64,000 bases of DNA from the NCBI RefSeq assembly GCF_001651805.1, contig NZ_CP015839.1, forward strand, positions 3,658,001-3,722,000, written 5' to 3'. Positions 7,925 to 16,634 of the stretch are shown here, piece by piece; position 1 is the stretch's first letter, and each line of letters starts with the position of its first letter. The position numbers were made by a program, and so were the translations under genes. The DNA is from Marinobacterium aestuarii. Its GTDB lineage: Bacteria; Pseudomonadota; Gammaproteobacteria; Pseudomonadales; Balneatricaceae. The notes under the pieces were generated by a model, which was given only the letters and a program-made list of their open reading frames with translations, had not been told where the DNA came from and did not search any database.

Positions 7925-9541
7925 TCAGGCGCGCTTTACCCGCCGCGCCACATAGTGCGAGACTTTGGGGGCTTGGTCCCCCTGGTGAAAGCTCAGCTTT
8001 TGTTCCCAGAGTGCCTGATCGTGGGCCGTCACCCGTTCGTGCTGTCGCAGATGCTCCACCCAGGAGCCATCCACGAAGTACTCGATAAAGTGCCCCAGAT
8101 CTGCGGCATCCTGGAACAGCTCCCAGGACAGGGCTCCATTGCGCAGGCGCATGCGCCGGCTTTCCTGCATCAGCTGCATGAACTCATCCACCCGGGCCAC
8201 ATCAATCTGGTATTCCAGCTGCGTCATGATAGGTCCCTGGCGGGGCAAGAGCGGCACGGCAAGCTCAGGTTCGTTCCAGAACTGCAGCGGTGTCAGATCC
8301 TGGGCCCCCTCAGTTTCAATCCGCACCCGCGCCAACACCACCAGCGCCAGCATGGCACAAAGCGCCGCCGCCACCAGGCTGACGCGGGTATCGGCAAGGG
8401 TAGCCACCTGCCCCCAGAGCGCCGCCCCCAGTGCAGTGCCACCCATCATCGCCATCTGATACACCGACATGCCCCGGGCCCGCACCCAGTCAGGCAATAC
8501 CAGCTGCACGCTCACCGACAGGGAGTTAGCCGTCGCCAGCCAGGAGGCACCGGCCAGCAGCAGCGCCGCCATGGCGACCCAGATAGTGGGGGCATAGGCC
8601 AGCAGCAAAGTGGCAAGGGCATTGGCCAGGGTGCCGTAATTCACCATGTCACTGCGCCCGATACGCTGTCGCAGGCGCGGCAACAGAAAAGCCGCCAGTA
8701 TTGCGCCCACGCCAATGGTTGCCAGCAGCAGCGTATAGGTGCTGGCATCGCCACCGGGCAGTTGCTTGGCCACTATCGGCAAGAGCGCAATGGAGGCGAT
8801 GGAGAACATAAAGAAGGTCGAGGCACGCAGCAGCACCGCATGCATCTCCGGTGACTGGCGTACATACTGAAAACCCACCCGCATGGCGCCAAAAAACCGC
8901 TCCGCCGGCAAGGCGCTGACCTTGCGCTCCCGATGCCAGCGCAGCAGCGCCAAAGCCACCAGCACCGACAGCACGGCATTGATCAGAAACACCCAGGCAG
9001 TGCCGCCCCAGGCAATCACGGCACCGGCGATCATGGGCCCTATAACCCGCGCCCCGTTCATCGATACACCGTTGAGTGCCATGGCCCGGCCCAGCTCCTG
9101 CCGCGGTACCAGTTCCGGTAGCAAGGCGGAAAACACCGGCCAGCGCATGGCCAGGCCAATACCGTTGGCAAAGGTCAACAACAGCAACAGCGTGGGCGTC
9201 AGCATGCCCAGCAGCGCCACAACACAGAGTACCGCCGCGACACCGGCCACCCAGAGCTGGGTGGCAATAAAGTAACGCCGCCGATCCAGAATATCAGCCA
9301 GGGCTCCGCTGGGTGCGCCGAGCAGAAACACCGGCAGGGTGGCCGCCGCCTGCACCAGTGCCACCATCACCGGCTTGTCGCTTAACGACAGCATCAGCCA
9401 GGCGGCGGCCACATCGTTCATCCACATGCACAGATTGGCCGTGAGCCAGGCGCACCAGAGCATGCGATACACCGGATGGCGCAGGGGCGCCCAGGCCGAG
9501 CCCGTATCGGCTGTTATATCCTTGCTGTTAGAAGACACCAC
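7925..9541 (-). CDS. MFS transporter of the MFS_3 (transmembrane secretion effector) type
   Basis: From a GTG at 9541 preceded by GGGAGG, 538 residues. About 12 hydrophobic helices fill roughly residues 20-410, with the major-facilitator loop motif GALADILDRRRYF after helix 2. A ~100-residue soluble C-terminal domain follows (YQIDVARVDEFMQLMQ, then SWELFQDAADLGHFIEYFVD), as seen in MFS_3 proteins such as enterobactin exporter relatives. The substrate cannot be deduced. The frame is open back to a GTG at 9577, but the ribosome site favours 9541. The gene is divergent from nothing and follows the LysR gene on the same strand after 60 bp, so they may share transcription. Confidence 0.85.
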   Translation of the reverse strand: MVSSNSKDITADTGSAWAPLRHPVYRMLWCAWLTANLCMWMNDVAAAWLMLSLSDKPVMVALVQAAATLPVFLLGAPSGALADILDRRRYFIATQLWVAGVAAVLCVVALLGMLTPTLLLLLTFANGIGLAMRWPVFSALLPELVPRQELGRAMALNGVSMNGARVIGPMIAGAVIAWGGTAWVFLINAVLSVLVALALLRWHRERKVSALPAERFFGAMRVGFQYVRQSPEMHAVLLRASTFFMFSIASIALLPIVAKQLPGGDASTYTLLLATIGVGAILAAFLLPRLRQRIGRSDMVNYGTLANALATLLLAYAPTIWVAMAALLLAGASWLATANSLSVSVQLVLPDWVRARGMSVYQMAMMGGTALGAALWGQVATLADTRVSLVAAALCAMLALVVLARVRIETEGAQDLTPLQFWNEPELAVPLLPRQGPIMTQLEYQIDVARVDEFMQLMQESRRMRLRNGALSWELFQDAADLGHFIEYFVDGSWVEHLRQHERVTAHDQALWEQKLSFHQGDQAPKVSHYVARRVKRA

Positions 9542-9601
9542 TGCAGACCTCCCTGAACAGACTCCCCCGTGGGGCACACAATTTACTCACAAGCCAAAAT
9601 A

Positions 9602-10543
9602 TCAGGCGCTGCTGCCCTGGGCGACATCCACCACCAGCCGACGTATCCACTCGTGGGCACTGTTGTGCTGCAGCAGCGGACTCCAGGCCATCTTCAACTC
9701 GAACATCGGAATGTCGAACGGCGGCGGGCGCATGATCAGGCGCGCATCCCTGCGTTTGGAGAGTGCAGCGCGCGCCGGAATGGTCACCACCAGGTTCTTC
9801 TGCTGTGCCATATGCACCGCCGACTGGTAATGGCGCGTAAAGACCGAGATATGGCGCTGATGACCGATACGCTTCAGGGCTTCATCGACCCAGCCCAGGC
9901 GCTTGGTATCCTGCGGGGTAATGCCAAGGCTTGCCCCCATGCCGGTTTTGCTGACCCAGACATGGTTGGCCTCCAGATAGGTCTGCAGGTTAAAGTCGGC
10001 AGCGATGGGATTGTCGGCACTGAAAAGGCAGGAAAAACTGTCGCGCCACAGGGTCACCTGATGAAACGCCTGGGGCATGCTGTCGAAGCGGTTAATCACC
10101 AGATCTACATGACCCTGCTCCACATCCAGAAAACTCATGTCGCTGGGGGTCAGGATATCCAGCACCACGCCGGGCGCTTCCTGGCTTAAACGCTCAAGCA
10201 GTAACGGAATCAACGTCGATTCGCCATAATCGCTGGTCATAATGCGAAACACCCGAGCGCTGCTGGCGGCATCAAATTGCACGTTGGGCTCAACTGCCCG
10301 TTCTATCGTGGCCAGTGCCTGGCGTATCATGGGCTGCAGCGTCAGCGCCCGCTCGGTGGGCAGCATGCCTTCGCTGGTACGCACCAGCAGCGGATCGCTG
10401 AAGGTATCGCGCAGGCGTCGCAGGCCGTTGCTCATCGCAGGCTGAGTGATACCCAGCAGGCTGGCGGCACGGGTGACGTTGCGCTCGCGCAGTAAAACAT
10501 CGAAGTAAACGAGAAGATTGAGGTCGAGCCTTTCAAGGTTCAT
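9602..10543 (-). CDS. LysR-family transcriptional regulator
   Basis: A 313-residue regulator. The winged helix lies in residues 6-65 (LDLNLLVYFDVLLRERNVTRAASLLGITQPAMSN contains the recognition helix), followed by the periplasmic-binding-like effector domain starting near residue 95. The N-terminal MNLERLDLNLLVYFD is typical of the NodD/LeuO-like branch. It is divergent from the isocitrate lyase gene, with 178 bp between starts containing a perfect 9-bp-arm palindrome, so control of that gene is a natural guess. The ligand is unknown. Confidence 0.9.
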   Translation of the reverse strand: MNLERLDLNLLVYFDVLLRERNVTRAASLLGITQPAMSNGLRRLRDTFSDPLLVRTSEGMLPTERALTLQPMIRQALATIERAVEPNVQFDAASSARVFRIMTSDYGESTLIPLLLERLSQEAPGVVLDILTPSDMSFLDVEQGHVDLVINRFDSMPQAFHQVTLWRDSFSCLFSADNPIAADFNLQTYLEANHVWVSKTGMGASLGITPQDTKRLGWVDEALKRIGHQRHISVFTRHYQSAVHMAQQKNLVVTIPARAALSKRRDARLIMRPPPFDIPMFELKMAWSPLLQHNSAHEWIRRLVVDVAQGSSA

Positions 10544-10588
10544 GGCAAGTTAACCCGCGCAAAGTCAGCAACTATAGGTGTTTCGGAC

Positions 10589-10611
10589 TAACATTCATTG
10601 AGTGAATGTTA
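10589..10611. promoter_or_regulatory. Palindromic operator candidate between lysR gene and aceA
   Basis: Perfect inverted repeat TAACATTCA (10589-10597) and TGAATGTTA (10603-10611) with a 5-bp spacer, in the divergent intergenic region. The arms are longer than a plain T-N11-A LysR box, so the binder could be the LysR protein or a TetR/GntR-type regulator elsewhere. Confidence 0.55.
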
Positions 10612-10721
10612 CAAATAGAACCCATTTATTTCAATTATAAAATCAATCCGCATAGTATTGATTTCGAAAGCAAACACATACAGCCTTGCAACCGGGCTGT
10701 CAGGACTCCGAGGGATCTACA

Positions 10722-12317
10722 ATGTCAGACTACAACAAAGACATCGACGCTATCGCCAACCTTCGTGCTGCTCAGGGCACTGCATGGAATGCCATCAACC
10801 CTGAATCCGCTGCCCGCATGAAAGCGCAGAACCGCTTCAAGACCGGTCTGGACATTGCCAAGTACACCGCTGCCATCATGCGTCAGGACATGGCTGACTA
10901 CGACGCCGACAGCGCCTCTTACACTCAGTCCCTGGGTTGCTGGCACGGCTTTATCGGCCAGCAGAAAATGATTGCGATCAAGAAACACCACGGCACCACC
11001 AGCAAGCGCTACCTTTACCTGTCTGGCTGGATGGTTGCTGCACTGCGCTCCGAGTTCGGACCCCTGCCTGACCAGTCCATGCACGAGAAAACCTCGGTTG
11101 CAGCCCTGATCGAAGAGCTCTACACCTTCCTGCGCCAGGCTGACTCCCGCGAACTGGATCAGCTGTTCGTTGCACTGGACGATGCCCGCGCCGCTGGCGA
11201 CAACGCCCTGGAAGCCGAAATTCAGGCCAAGATCGACAACCACGAAACGCATGTAGTGCCGATCATCGCCGACATCGACGCCGGTTTCGGTAACCCGGAA
11301 GCGACCTACCTGCTGGCCAAGAAAATGATCGAAGCCGGTGCCTGCTGCATCCAGCTGGAAAACCAGGTCTCCGACGAGAAGCAGTGCGGTCACCAGGATG
11401 GCAAGGTCACCGTGCCCCACGCCGACTTCCTGGCCAAGATCAACGCCGTTCGCTACGCCTTCCTTGAGCTGGGTATCGACGACGGTGTTATCGTTGCCCG
11501 TACCGACTCCCTGGGTGCTGGCCTGACCAAGCAGATCGCCGTGACCAATGAGCCGGGCGACCTGGGTGATCAGTACAACGCTTTCCTGGATTGCGAAGAA
11601 GTCTCTACTGCCGACATGAAAAACGGCGATGTAGTACTGAACCGCGGCGGCAAGCTGCTGCGTCCCAAGCGTCTGCCGAGCAACCTGTTCCAGTTCAAGA
11701 AAGGCACCGGCGAAGACCGCTGCGTACTGGACTGCATCACCTCCTTGCAGAACGGCGCCGACCTGCTGTGGATCGAAACCGAGAAGCCCCACGTTGGCCA
11801 GATCGCAGCCATGGTTAACCGCATCCGCGAAGTCGTGCCTAACGCCAAGCTGGTGTACAACAACAGCCCGTCCTTCAACTGGACGCTGAACTTCCGCCAG
11901 CAGGTCTTCGACATCATGGCTGAAGCCGGCAAGGACATGAGCGCCTACGACCGCGCCAACCTGATGAGCGTTGATTACGACGAAACCGAACTGGCACAGG
12001 TTGCCGACGAGAAGATCCGTACCTTCCAGCGCGACGCCGCGGCTGAAGCCGGTATCTTCCACCACCTGATCACGCTGCCGACTTACCACACAGCCGCGCT
12101 GTCTACCGACAACCTGGCCAAGGGCTACTTCGGTGCCGAAGGCATGCTGGCATACGTCAAGGGTGTTCAGCGTCAGGAACTGCGTCAGGGCATCGCCTGC
12201 GTCAAGCACCAGAACATGGCCGGCTCCGACATCGGTGACAACCACAAGGAATACTTCGCCGGTGAAGCCGCACTCAAGGCCGGTGGTAAAGACAACACTA
12301 TGAACCAGTTCGGCTAA
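10722..12317 (+). CDS. aceA: Isocitrate lyase
   Basis: A 531-residue long-form isocitrate lyase. The catalytic loop reads KQCGH (residues 220-224), where Cys222 is the general acid. The Mg-binding region is PIIADIDAGFGNPEATY. The enzyme splits isocitrate into glyoxylate and succinate, the first step of the glyoxylate shunt needed for growth on acetate and fatty acids. The ATG at 10722 has GAGGGA eight bases upstream; an in-frame ATG at 10686 lies ahead of this site. Malate synthase is not in the window. A LysR gene is divergent and a strong terminator follows. Confidence 0.95.
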   Translation: MSDYNKDIDAIANLRAAQGTAWNAINPESAARMKAQNRFKTGLDIAKYTAAIMRQDMADYDADSASYTQSLGCWHGFIGQQKMIAIKKHHGTTSKRYLYLSGWMVAALRSEFGPLPDQSMHEKTSVAALIEELYTFLRQADSRELDQLFVALDDARAAGDNALEAEIQAKIDNHETHVVPIIADIDAGFGNPEATYLLAKKMIEAGACCIQLENQVSDEKQCGHQDGKVTVPHADFLAKINAVRYAFLELGIDDGVIVARTDSLGAGLTKQIAVTNEPGDLGDQYNAFLDCEEVSTADMKNGDVVLNRGGKLLRPKRLPSNLFQFKKGTGEDRCVLDCITSLQNGADLLWIETEKPHVGQIAAMVNRIREVVPNAKLVYNNSPSFNWTLNFRQQVFDIMAEAGKDMSAYDRANLMSVDYDETELAQVADEKIRTFQRDAAAEAGIFHHLITLPTYHTAALSTDNLAKGYFGAEGMLAYVKGVQRQELRQGIACVKHQNMAGSDIGDNHKEYFAGEAALKAGGKDNTMNQFG

Positions 12318-12322
12318 GACCC

Positions 12323-12360
12323 AAAAGCCCCGGCCACAGTAATGTGACCGGGGCTTTGTT
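12323..12360 (+). terminator. Terminator of aceA
   Basis: Stem AAAGCCCCGG (12324-12333) pairing with CCGGGGCTTT (12348-12357), starting six bases after the aceA stop codon. Confidence 0.85.
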
Positions 12361-13050
12361 CTGGCTGCAGCTGTACGCACTGCAGCGTAACTAATTGCAC
12401 GTTCCAAGCTGGCTTGATGCAAGCAAGTTTCATCAGCACTTACCCAGTGCACATGACCCGGGGGCGAACGCAAGTTCGCCCCCCTTTTTTGTACATGGAT
12501 GTACTTATCCTGCGAGCACAGGGATGTGCAGAAGCAGGGTTTATGTTCAGGATGAACGGTATGCCGTGGGCGCATGGATGCGCAGGAACGGCGATGTTCA
12601 GGATGAACGACAGAATAATGCTCCTGCATTTTCTGCACTTCCGCCATCCATGGCTGCCCCCTGAAAACGGCTCCTGCGCTTTCAAGGTTTCCGCCATCCA
12701 TGGCGGTCGTATGCCGCGGGCGCATGGGCAGTTATTTGCTCCTGCAATAACGATACCCCTGTTCAAGTCGCTCTGGGCCCAGCCTGGCTCGTTCATCTCG
12801 CTCAGCCGCTTCAATCCGCGATAACAGCGCCACTGTCCCGTCCTACCCCTGTCAGGCTTTCAGACAACGCCGCTTTGCTTTAGCCTCCCACCACACTGCC
12901 GCCATGATTGTCGGATAAGTATCTACTTATGTCGGATATCTCTCATATCTTGCCTGCCCGCGGCAGTACTGTAGACATCGACCTGCAGAGACACCGGTAA
13001 CGGTGTGGTCTGCCATAACAACAACTCACCGTCACGACAGAGGTAGCGCC
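12361..13050. repeat. Gene-free region with clustered palindromes
   Basis: No protein-like frame is seen. The stretch begins with a second terminator-like hairpin and then carries short palindromes that share a CATGGATG or CAGGATG core but differ in their arms: 12491-12504, 12516-12529, 12545-12557, 12570-12583, 12596-12608, 12643-12654 (GCCATCCATGGC) and 12691-12706. GCTCCTGC words are interspersed. The same kind of palindrome recurs near 49.8, 54.6 and 61.4 kb. The last ~100 bp are the promoter region of the transporter operon. Confidence 0.65.
12460..12490 (+). terminator. Second intrinsic terminator-like hairpin
   Basis: GGGGGCGAAC (12460-12469), a GCAA tetraloop, GTTCGCCCCC (12474-12483), then C and T6. 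It lies 100 bp beyond the aceA terminator with no gene between. Confidence 0.7.
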
Positions 13051-13704
13051 GTGGAACTGCTGGATTTCCTGTCTCAAAATGTCGACCTCATCCTCAAGCT
13101 GACGCTTGAGCATATCTCCCTGGTTGCCGTTGCGGTCGGGCTTGCCACTGTCACCGGGGTGCCGATCGGTATTGCCATCACCCAGAACGAAAATGCCGCC
13201 CGGGTGGTGCTCTATATCGCCTCCATCATCATCACCATCCCGTCCATTGCGCTGTTCGGCATCATGATCCCGCTGCTCTCCACCATAGGCCAGGGCATTG
13301 GTTATCTGCCGGCGGTGATTGCGGTGCTGCTCTACTCGCAGCTGCCCATTATCCGCAACACCCATACCGCCATTAACAACGTCAGCCCGGCGTTGCGCGA
13401 GGCGGCACGCGGTGTCGGCATGAGCCCGTTGCAACGCCTGCGCCTGGTGGAAATTCCGCTGGCCATTCCCATCATCATGGCGGGCGTGCGCACCGCGGTG
13501 GTGATGAATATAGGCGTGATGGCCATCGCCGCCTATATCGGTGCCGGCGGTCTGGGCGTGCTTATCAGCCGAGGCATTACCCAGAGCGACCCGCGCCAGC
13601 TGATTGCCGGCGCCCTTGCGGTCAGCATCCTGGCCGTGATTGCCGACTACGGCCTGCTTCGGCTGCAGAAAAGACTCACACCGGCCGGGCTTGCCGCCGC
13701 CTGA
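13051..13704 (+). CDS. OpuC/YehW-type osmoprotectant ABC transporter permease 1
   Basis: A 217-residue permease from a GTG at 13051 with AGAGG eight bases upstream. It has five to six hydrophobic helices and the cytoplasmic EAA loop LREAARGVGMSPLQRLRLVEIPLA (near residues 115-138), which contacts the ATPase. With the ATPase, second permease and binding protein that follow, it forms a complete importer of the betaine/choline/carnitine family. The spacing to the ATPase gene is 35 bp. Substrate specificity is set by the binding protein and is not known. Confidence 0.92.
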   Translation: MELLDFLSQNVDLILKLTLEHISLVAVAVGLATVTGVPIGIAITQNENAARVVLYIASIIITIPSIALFGIMIPLLSTIGQGIGYLPAVIAVLLYSQLPIIRNTHTAINNVSPALREAARGVGMSPLQRLRLVEIPLAIPIIMAGVRTAVVMNIGVMAIAAYIGAGGLGVLISRGITQSDPRQLIAGALAVSILAVIADYGLLRLQKRLTPAGLAAA

Positions 13705-13739
13705 TCGACCTCCCCGCCGCTGCATTACGGAAAACGACC

Positions 13740-14906
13740 ATGATAAAAATAGAAAATCTCACCAAAATCTTCGATACACCCAACGGCCCTGTCACCGCCG
13801 CCGACCAGATCAGCATGGAAGTCCCCGAGGGGGAAATCTGCGTCCTGCTCGGACCCTCAGGTTGCGGCAAGACCACCACCCTCAAAATGATCAACCGCAT
13901 CATCCCGTCTACCTCGGGCCGTGTGCTGATCAATGGCGAAGACACCACTGGGCTCAATACCGTGGATCTACGCCGCAATATTGGTTATGTGATTCAGCAG
14001 ATCGGCCTGTTCCCCAACATGACCATCGAGGAAAACATCGCCATAGTGCCCAAACTGCTGGGCTGGCCCGCCGCCCGCTACAAGGCTCGCGCCATCGAAT
14101 TACTGGACATGGTGGCGCTGGATCCGTCGACCTTCCTGAAGCGTTACCCGCGTGAACTCTCCGGCGGCCAGCAGCAGCGCATCGGCGTGGCCCGCGCCCT
14201 GGCGGCGGATCCACCGGTCATGCTGATGGACGAGCCTTTCGGTGCCATAGACCCGATCAATCGGGAGGTAATTCAGGACGAGTTTCTGAAGATGCAGCAG
14301 GCGCTGCGCAAGACCATCATGTTTGTCAGCCACGATATAGACGAAGCCGTGAAGATGGCTAACAAGATCGCGATTTTCCGCGGCGGTCGCCTGGTGCAGT
14401 ACGATACGCCCGACGATATTCTGGCTCACCCCAAGAATGAGTTCGTGGAAAACTTCGTCGGTGACGACCGGGCACTGAAACGCCTGCGACTGGTCCAGGT
14501 AAGCCATGTGATGGAGCCAAGGCCGCCCCATGTACAACCGGGTGATTCCCTGCAAACGGCTCTGCAACGCATGGAGCAGCATGGCTACAGTCACGCCATC
14601 CTGATGGTGAACGATCGCAAGCAGCCCGTAGGCTATGTCGCCAAAAGCATCTGCCAGACCCTGCAGGGCTATTGCGGCGAGCACTATATTGGCCTCAAGG
14701 CCTGCGTAAAGCCCCAGGATGACCTGCGCAAGGTCGCCTCCCTGATGTTCAACCACGATGCCACCTGGCTGCCCTGTGTCGATGAAAATGGTGTCTTGGC
14801 AGGTCAGGTCACGCAGCGTGGTATCACTCATCATCTGGGCGCGACCTACCGCAAGAGCAGCAGCGCAGATGCTGCGCTCAGCCCTGCGCCCGCCGTCAGC
14901 GCCTGA
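13740..14906 (+). CDS. OpuC/ProV-type ABC transporter ATPase with CBS domains
   Basis: 388 residues. Walker A GPSGCGKTT is at residues 38-46, the signature LSGGQQQR at 140-147 and Walker B MLMDEP at 161-166. Residues ~255-370 form a tandem CBS module (VMEPRPPHVQPGDSLQTAL, then LAGQVTQRGITHH), the ionic-strength or nucleotide sensor of OpuA/OpuC ATPases. It is the energising subunit of the importer encoded by genes 13051-16585. Spacings of 35 bp and 14 bp to the neighbours indicate one operon. Confidence 0.94.
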   Translation: MIKIENLTKIFDTPNGPVTAADQISMEVPEGEICVLLGPSGCGKTTTLKMINRIIPSTSGRVLINGEDTTGLNTVDLRRNIGYVIQQIGLFPNMTIEENIAIVPKLLGWPAARYKARAIELLDMVALDPSTFLKRYPRELSGGQQQRIGVARALAADPPVMLMDEPFGAIDPINREVIQDEFLKMQQALRKTIMFVSHDIDEAVKMANKIAIFRGGRLVQYDTPDDILAHPKNEFVENFVGDDRALKRLRLVQVSHVMEPRPPHVQPGDSLQTALQRMEQHGYSHAILMVNDRKQPVGYVAKSICQTLQGYCGEHYIGLKACVKPQDDLRKVASLMFNHDATWLPCVDENGVLAGQVTQRGITHHLGATYRKSSSADAALSPAPAVSA

Positions 14907-14920
14907 CCCTGGAGACTGTT

Positions 14921-15652
14921 ATGACCAAGCCTGCATACGCTCGATTATTTCGCGTACTGACGCTGCTGGCGGTGTTCACTCTGGGGGCCATCAGCGTACA
15001 AAGTGGCGTGCTCGAAGGGCTGCTCAAGTACCAGGAAGATGTCGTCTACCTGGTGGGCCAGCATATTGAACTGGTGTTGATGTCGGGCATCGCTGCCATC
15101 CTGATCGGCGTTCCACTTGGGGTGATTCTCAGTCGCCCACGCTTCGCCAAAGGGGCCGAAGGCGCCATGCAGACCCTGAATATCGGCACCACAGTTCCGA
15201 CCCTGGCCATACTGGCTCTGTCCATGAGCTTTCTGGGTATAGGCACGGCGCCGGCAGTATTCGGGCTCTGTATCGCCTCCCTGCTGCCCATCGTGCGCAA
15301 CACCTATACCGGTCTGCTGGAAATACCGGCCCACCTCAGGGAAGCCGGCGCCGGTATCGGCATGACCCCGCTACAGATGCTGTTCCGGGTCGAAATCCCC
15401 AATGCCCTCTACGTCATTTTTGCCGGTATCCGCACGGCCCTGGCGATCAATGTCGGCACCGTGCCCCTGGCGTTTCTGATCGGCGGTGGCGGTCTGGGCG
15501 AATTGATTTTCACCGGTATCGATCTGGACGAACCCTTCATGATGCTGGCCGGTGCCATTCCGACGGCTCTGCTGGCGATCATTGTCGATATCCTGATCGC
15601 GCTGATCGCATTTTTGCTGGTTCCCAGGGGCGTCAACCCCCAGAGAACCTGA
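14921..15652 (+). CDS. OpuC-type ABC transporter permease 2
   Basis: 243 residues, paralogous to the permease at 13051. The EAA loop is LREAGAGIGMTPLQMLFRVEIP. An N-terminal signal-anchor helix (residues ~9-27) precedes the binding-protein-dependent permease core. It begins 14 bp after the ATPase stop, with GGAGA upstream. Permease-ATPase-permease-binding protein is the standard order of OpuC/YehWXYZ operons. Confidence 0.92.
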   Translation: MTKPAYARLFRVLTLLAVFTLGAISVQSGVLEGLLKYQEDVVYLVGQHIELVLMSGIAAILIGVPLGVILSRPRFAKGAEGAMQTLNIGTTVPTLAILALSMSFLGIGTAPAVFGLCIASLLPIVRNTYTGLLEIPAHLREAGAGIGMTPLQMLFRVEIPNALYVIFAGIRTALAINVGTVPLAFLIGGGGLGELIFTGIDLDEPFMMLAGAIPTALLAIIVDILIALIAFLLVPRGVNPQRT

Positions 15653-15697
15653 CCCAACCTTCACGTGACAACAACAAAAAAACAGAGGCAAAGACTC

Positions 15698-16585
15698 ATG
15701 CGCAAACTGATCAAACAACTGAGCACCGCAGTACTGGCACTGGGCATTGGCAGCGCCGCCCTGGCAGAACCGGTGATTATCGGCGGCAAGAACTTCACCG
15801 AACAGCAACTGCTGACCGAAATGACAGCGCAGTACCTTGATCACCTGGGCTACGAGGTGGAACGCCGCGGCGGCATGGGCAGTGCCGTGCTGCGCAAGGC
15901 CCAGGAAAACGCCCAGATCGACCTGTACTGGGAATACACCGGCACCTCGCTGCTGGTCTACAACAAGGTAAAGGAAAAGCTCAGCACCCCCGAAGCCGTC
16001 TATGAGCGCGTGCGTGAACTCGATGCCAAGGTGGGCCTGACCTGGCTGAATCCCTCCCGGGCGAACAACACCTATGCCCTGGCCATGCGCCGCAGCGATG
16101 CCGCCCAAAAAGGCATTGCGACCCTCAGTGACCTGGCGCGGGCGGTGAATGCAGATCAACCACTGGTACTGGCATCCAACGCCGAGTGGTACTCCCGTGA
16201 TGACGGCTTCAAGCAAATGCAGAAAGCCTATGGCTTCAAGATGGACCGCGACCAGGTCAAACGCATGGATTCGGGCCTGACCTATATCGCACTGCAGGAT
16301 GAGCAGGTCGACCTGGCGCTGGTATTTGCCACCGATGGCCGCATTCCGGCATTTGACTTCATCTTGCTGCAGGACGACAAGGGCTTCTTCCCCAACTACG
16401 CCATCACACCGGTTGTACGGGAGGAAACCCTCAGCCAGCATCCGCAGATGACAGCCCAGCTCAATGCCCTGTCTGCCAAGCTAGATAACGATATCGTCTC
16501 GGCGCTTAATGCACGGGTAGATGTCGAACGCACCAGCATCGAACAGGTGGCCGAAGAATTCCTGCGCAGCACCGGCCTGATGTAA
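15698..16585 (+). CDS. OpuC/OsmF-type substrate-binding protein
   Basis: 295 residues from the ATG at 15698, which has AGAGGCA upstream and begins the signal peptide MRKLIKQLSTAVLALGIGSA cleaved at ALA. The frame is open to 15665, but that would precede the signal sequence. The mature protein starts EPVIIGGKNFTEQQLLTEM, the hallmark of OpuAC-like type II binding proteins (PF04069). DLYWEYTGTSLLVYNK is the conserved hinge/ligand region. The family binds quaternary ammonium compounds or related solutes. A nitrilase-family enzyme encoded 49 bp downstream suggests the ligand may be catabolised rather than only accumulated. Confidence 0.92.
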   Translation: MRKLIKQLSTAVLALGIGSAALAEPVIIGGKNFTEQQLLTEMTAQYLDHLGYEVERRGGMGSAVLRKAQENAQIDLYWEYTGTSLLVYNKVKEKLSTPEAVYERVRELDAKVGLTWLNPSRANNTYALAMRRSDAAQKGIATLSDLARAVNADQPLVLASNAEWYSRDDGFKQMQKAYGFKMDRDQVKRMDSGLTYIALQDEQVDLALVFATDGRIPAFDFILLQDDKGFFPNYAITPVVREETLSQHPQMTAQLNALSAKLDNDIVSALNARVDVERTSIEQVAEEFLRSTGLM

Positions 16586-16634
16586 CCCATTACACGGGTG
16601 CCAGGCACAGCCTTGGCACCCCACGGAGTGACCC

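Noticed and set aside
10725-12725. A 666-codon open frame antisense to aceA and its terminator
   Set aside because: It mirrors the codon bias of aceA, has no family features, and runs through a terminator and palindrome cluster.
15371-16441. 356-codon frame antisense to the binding-protein gene
   Set aside because: The sense strand encodes a complete OpuAC-type protein with signal peptide; the antisense frame has no motifs.
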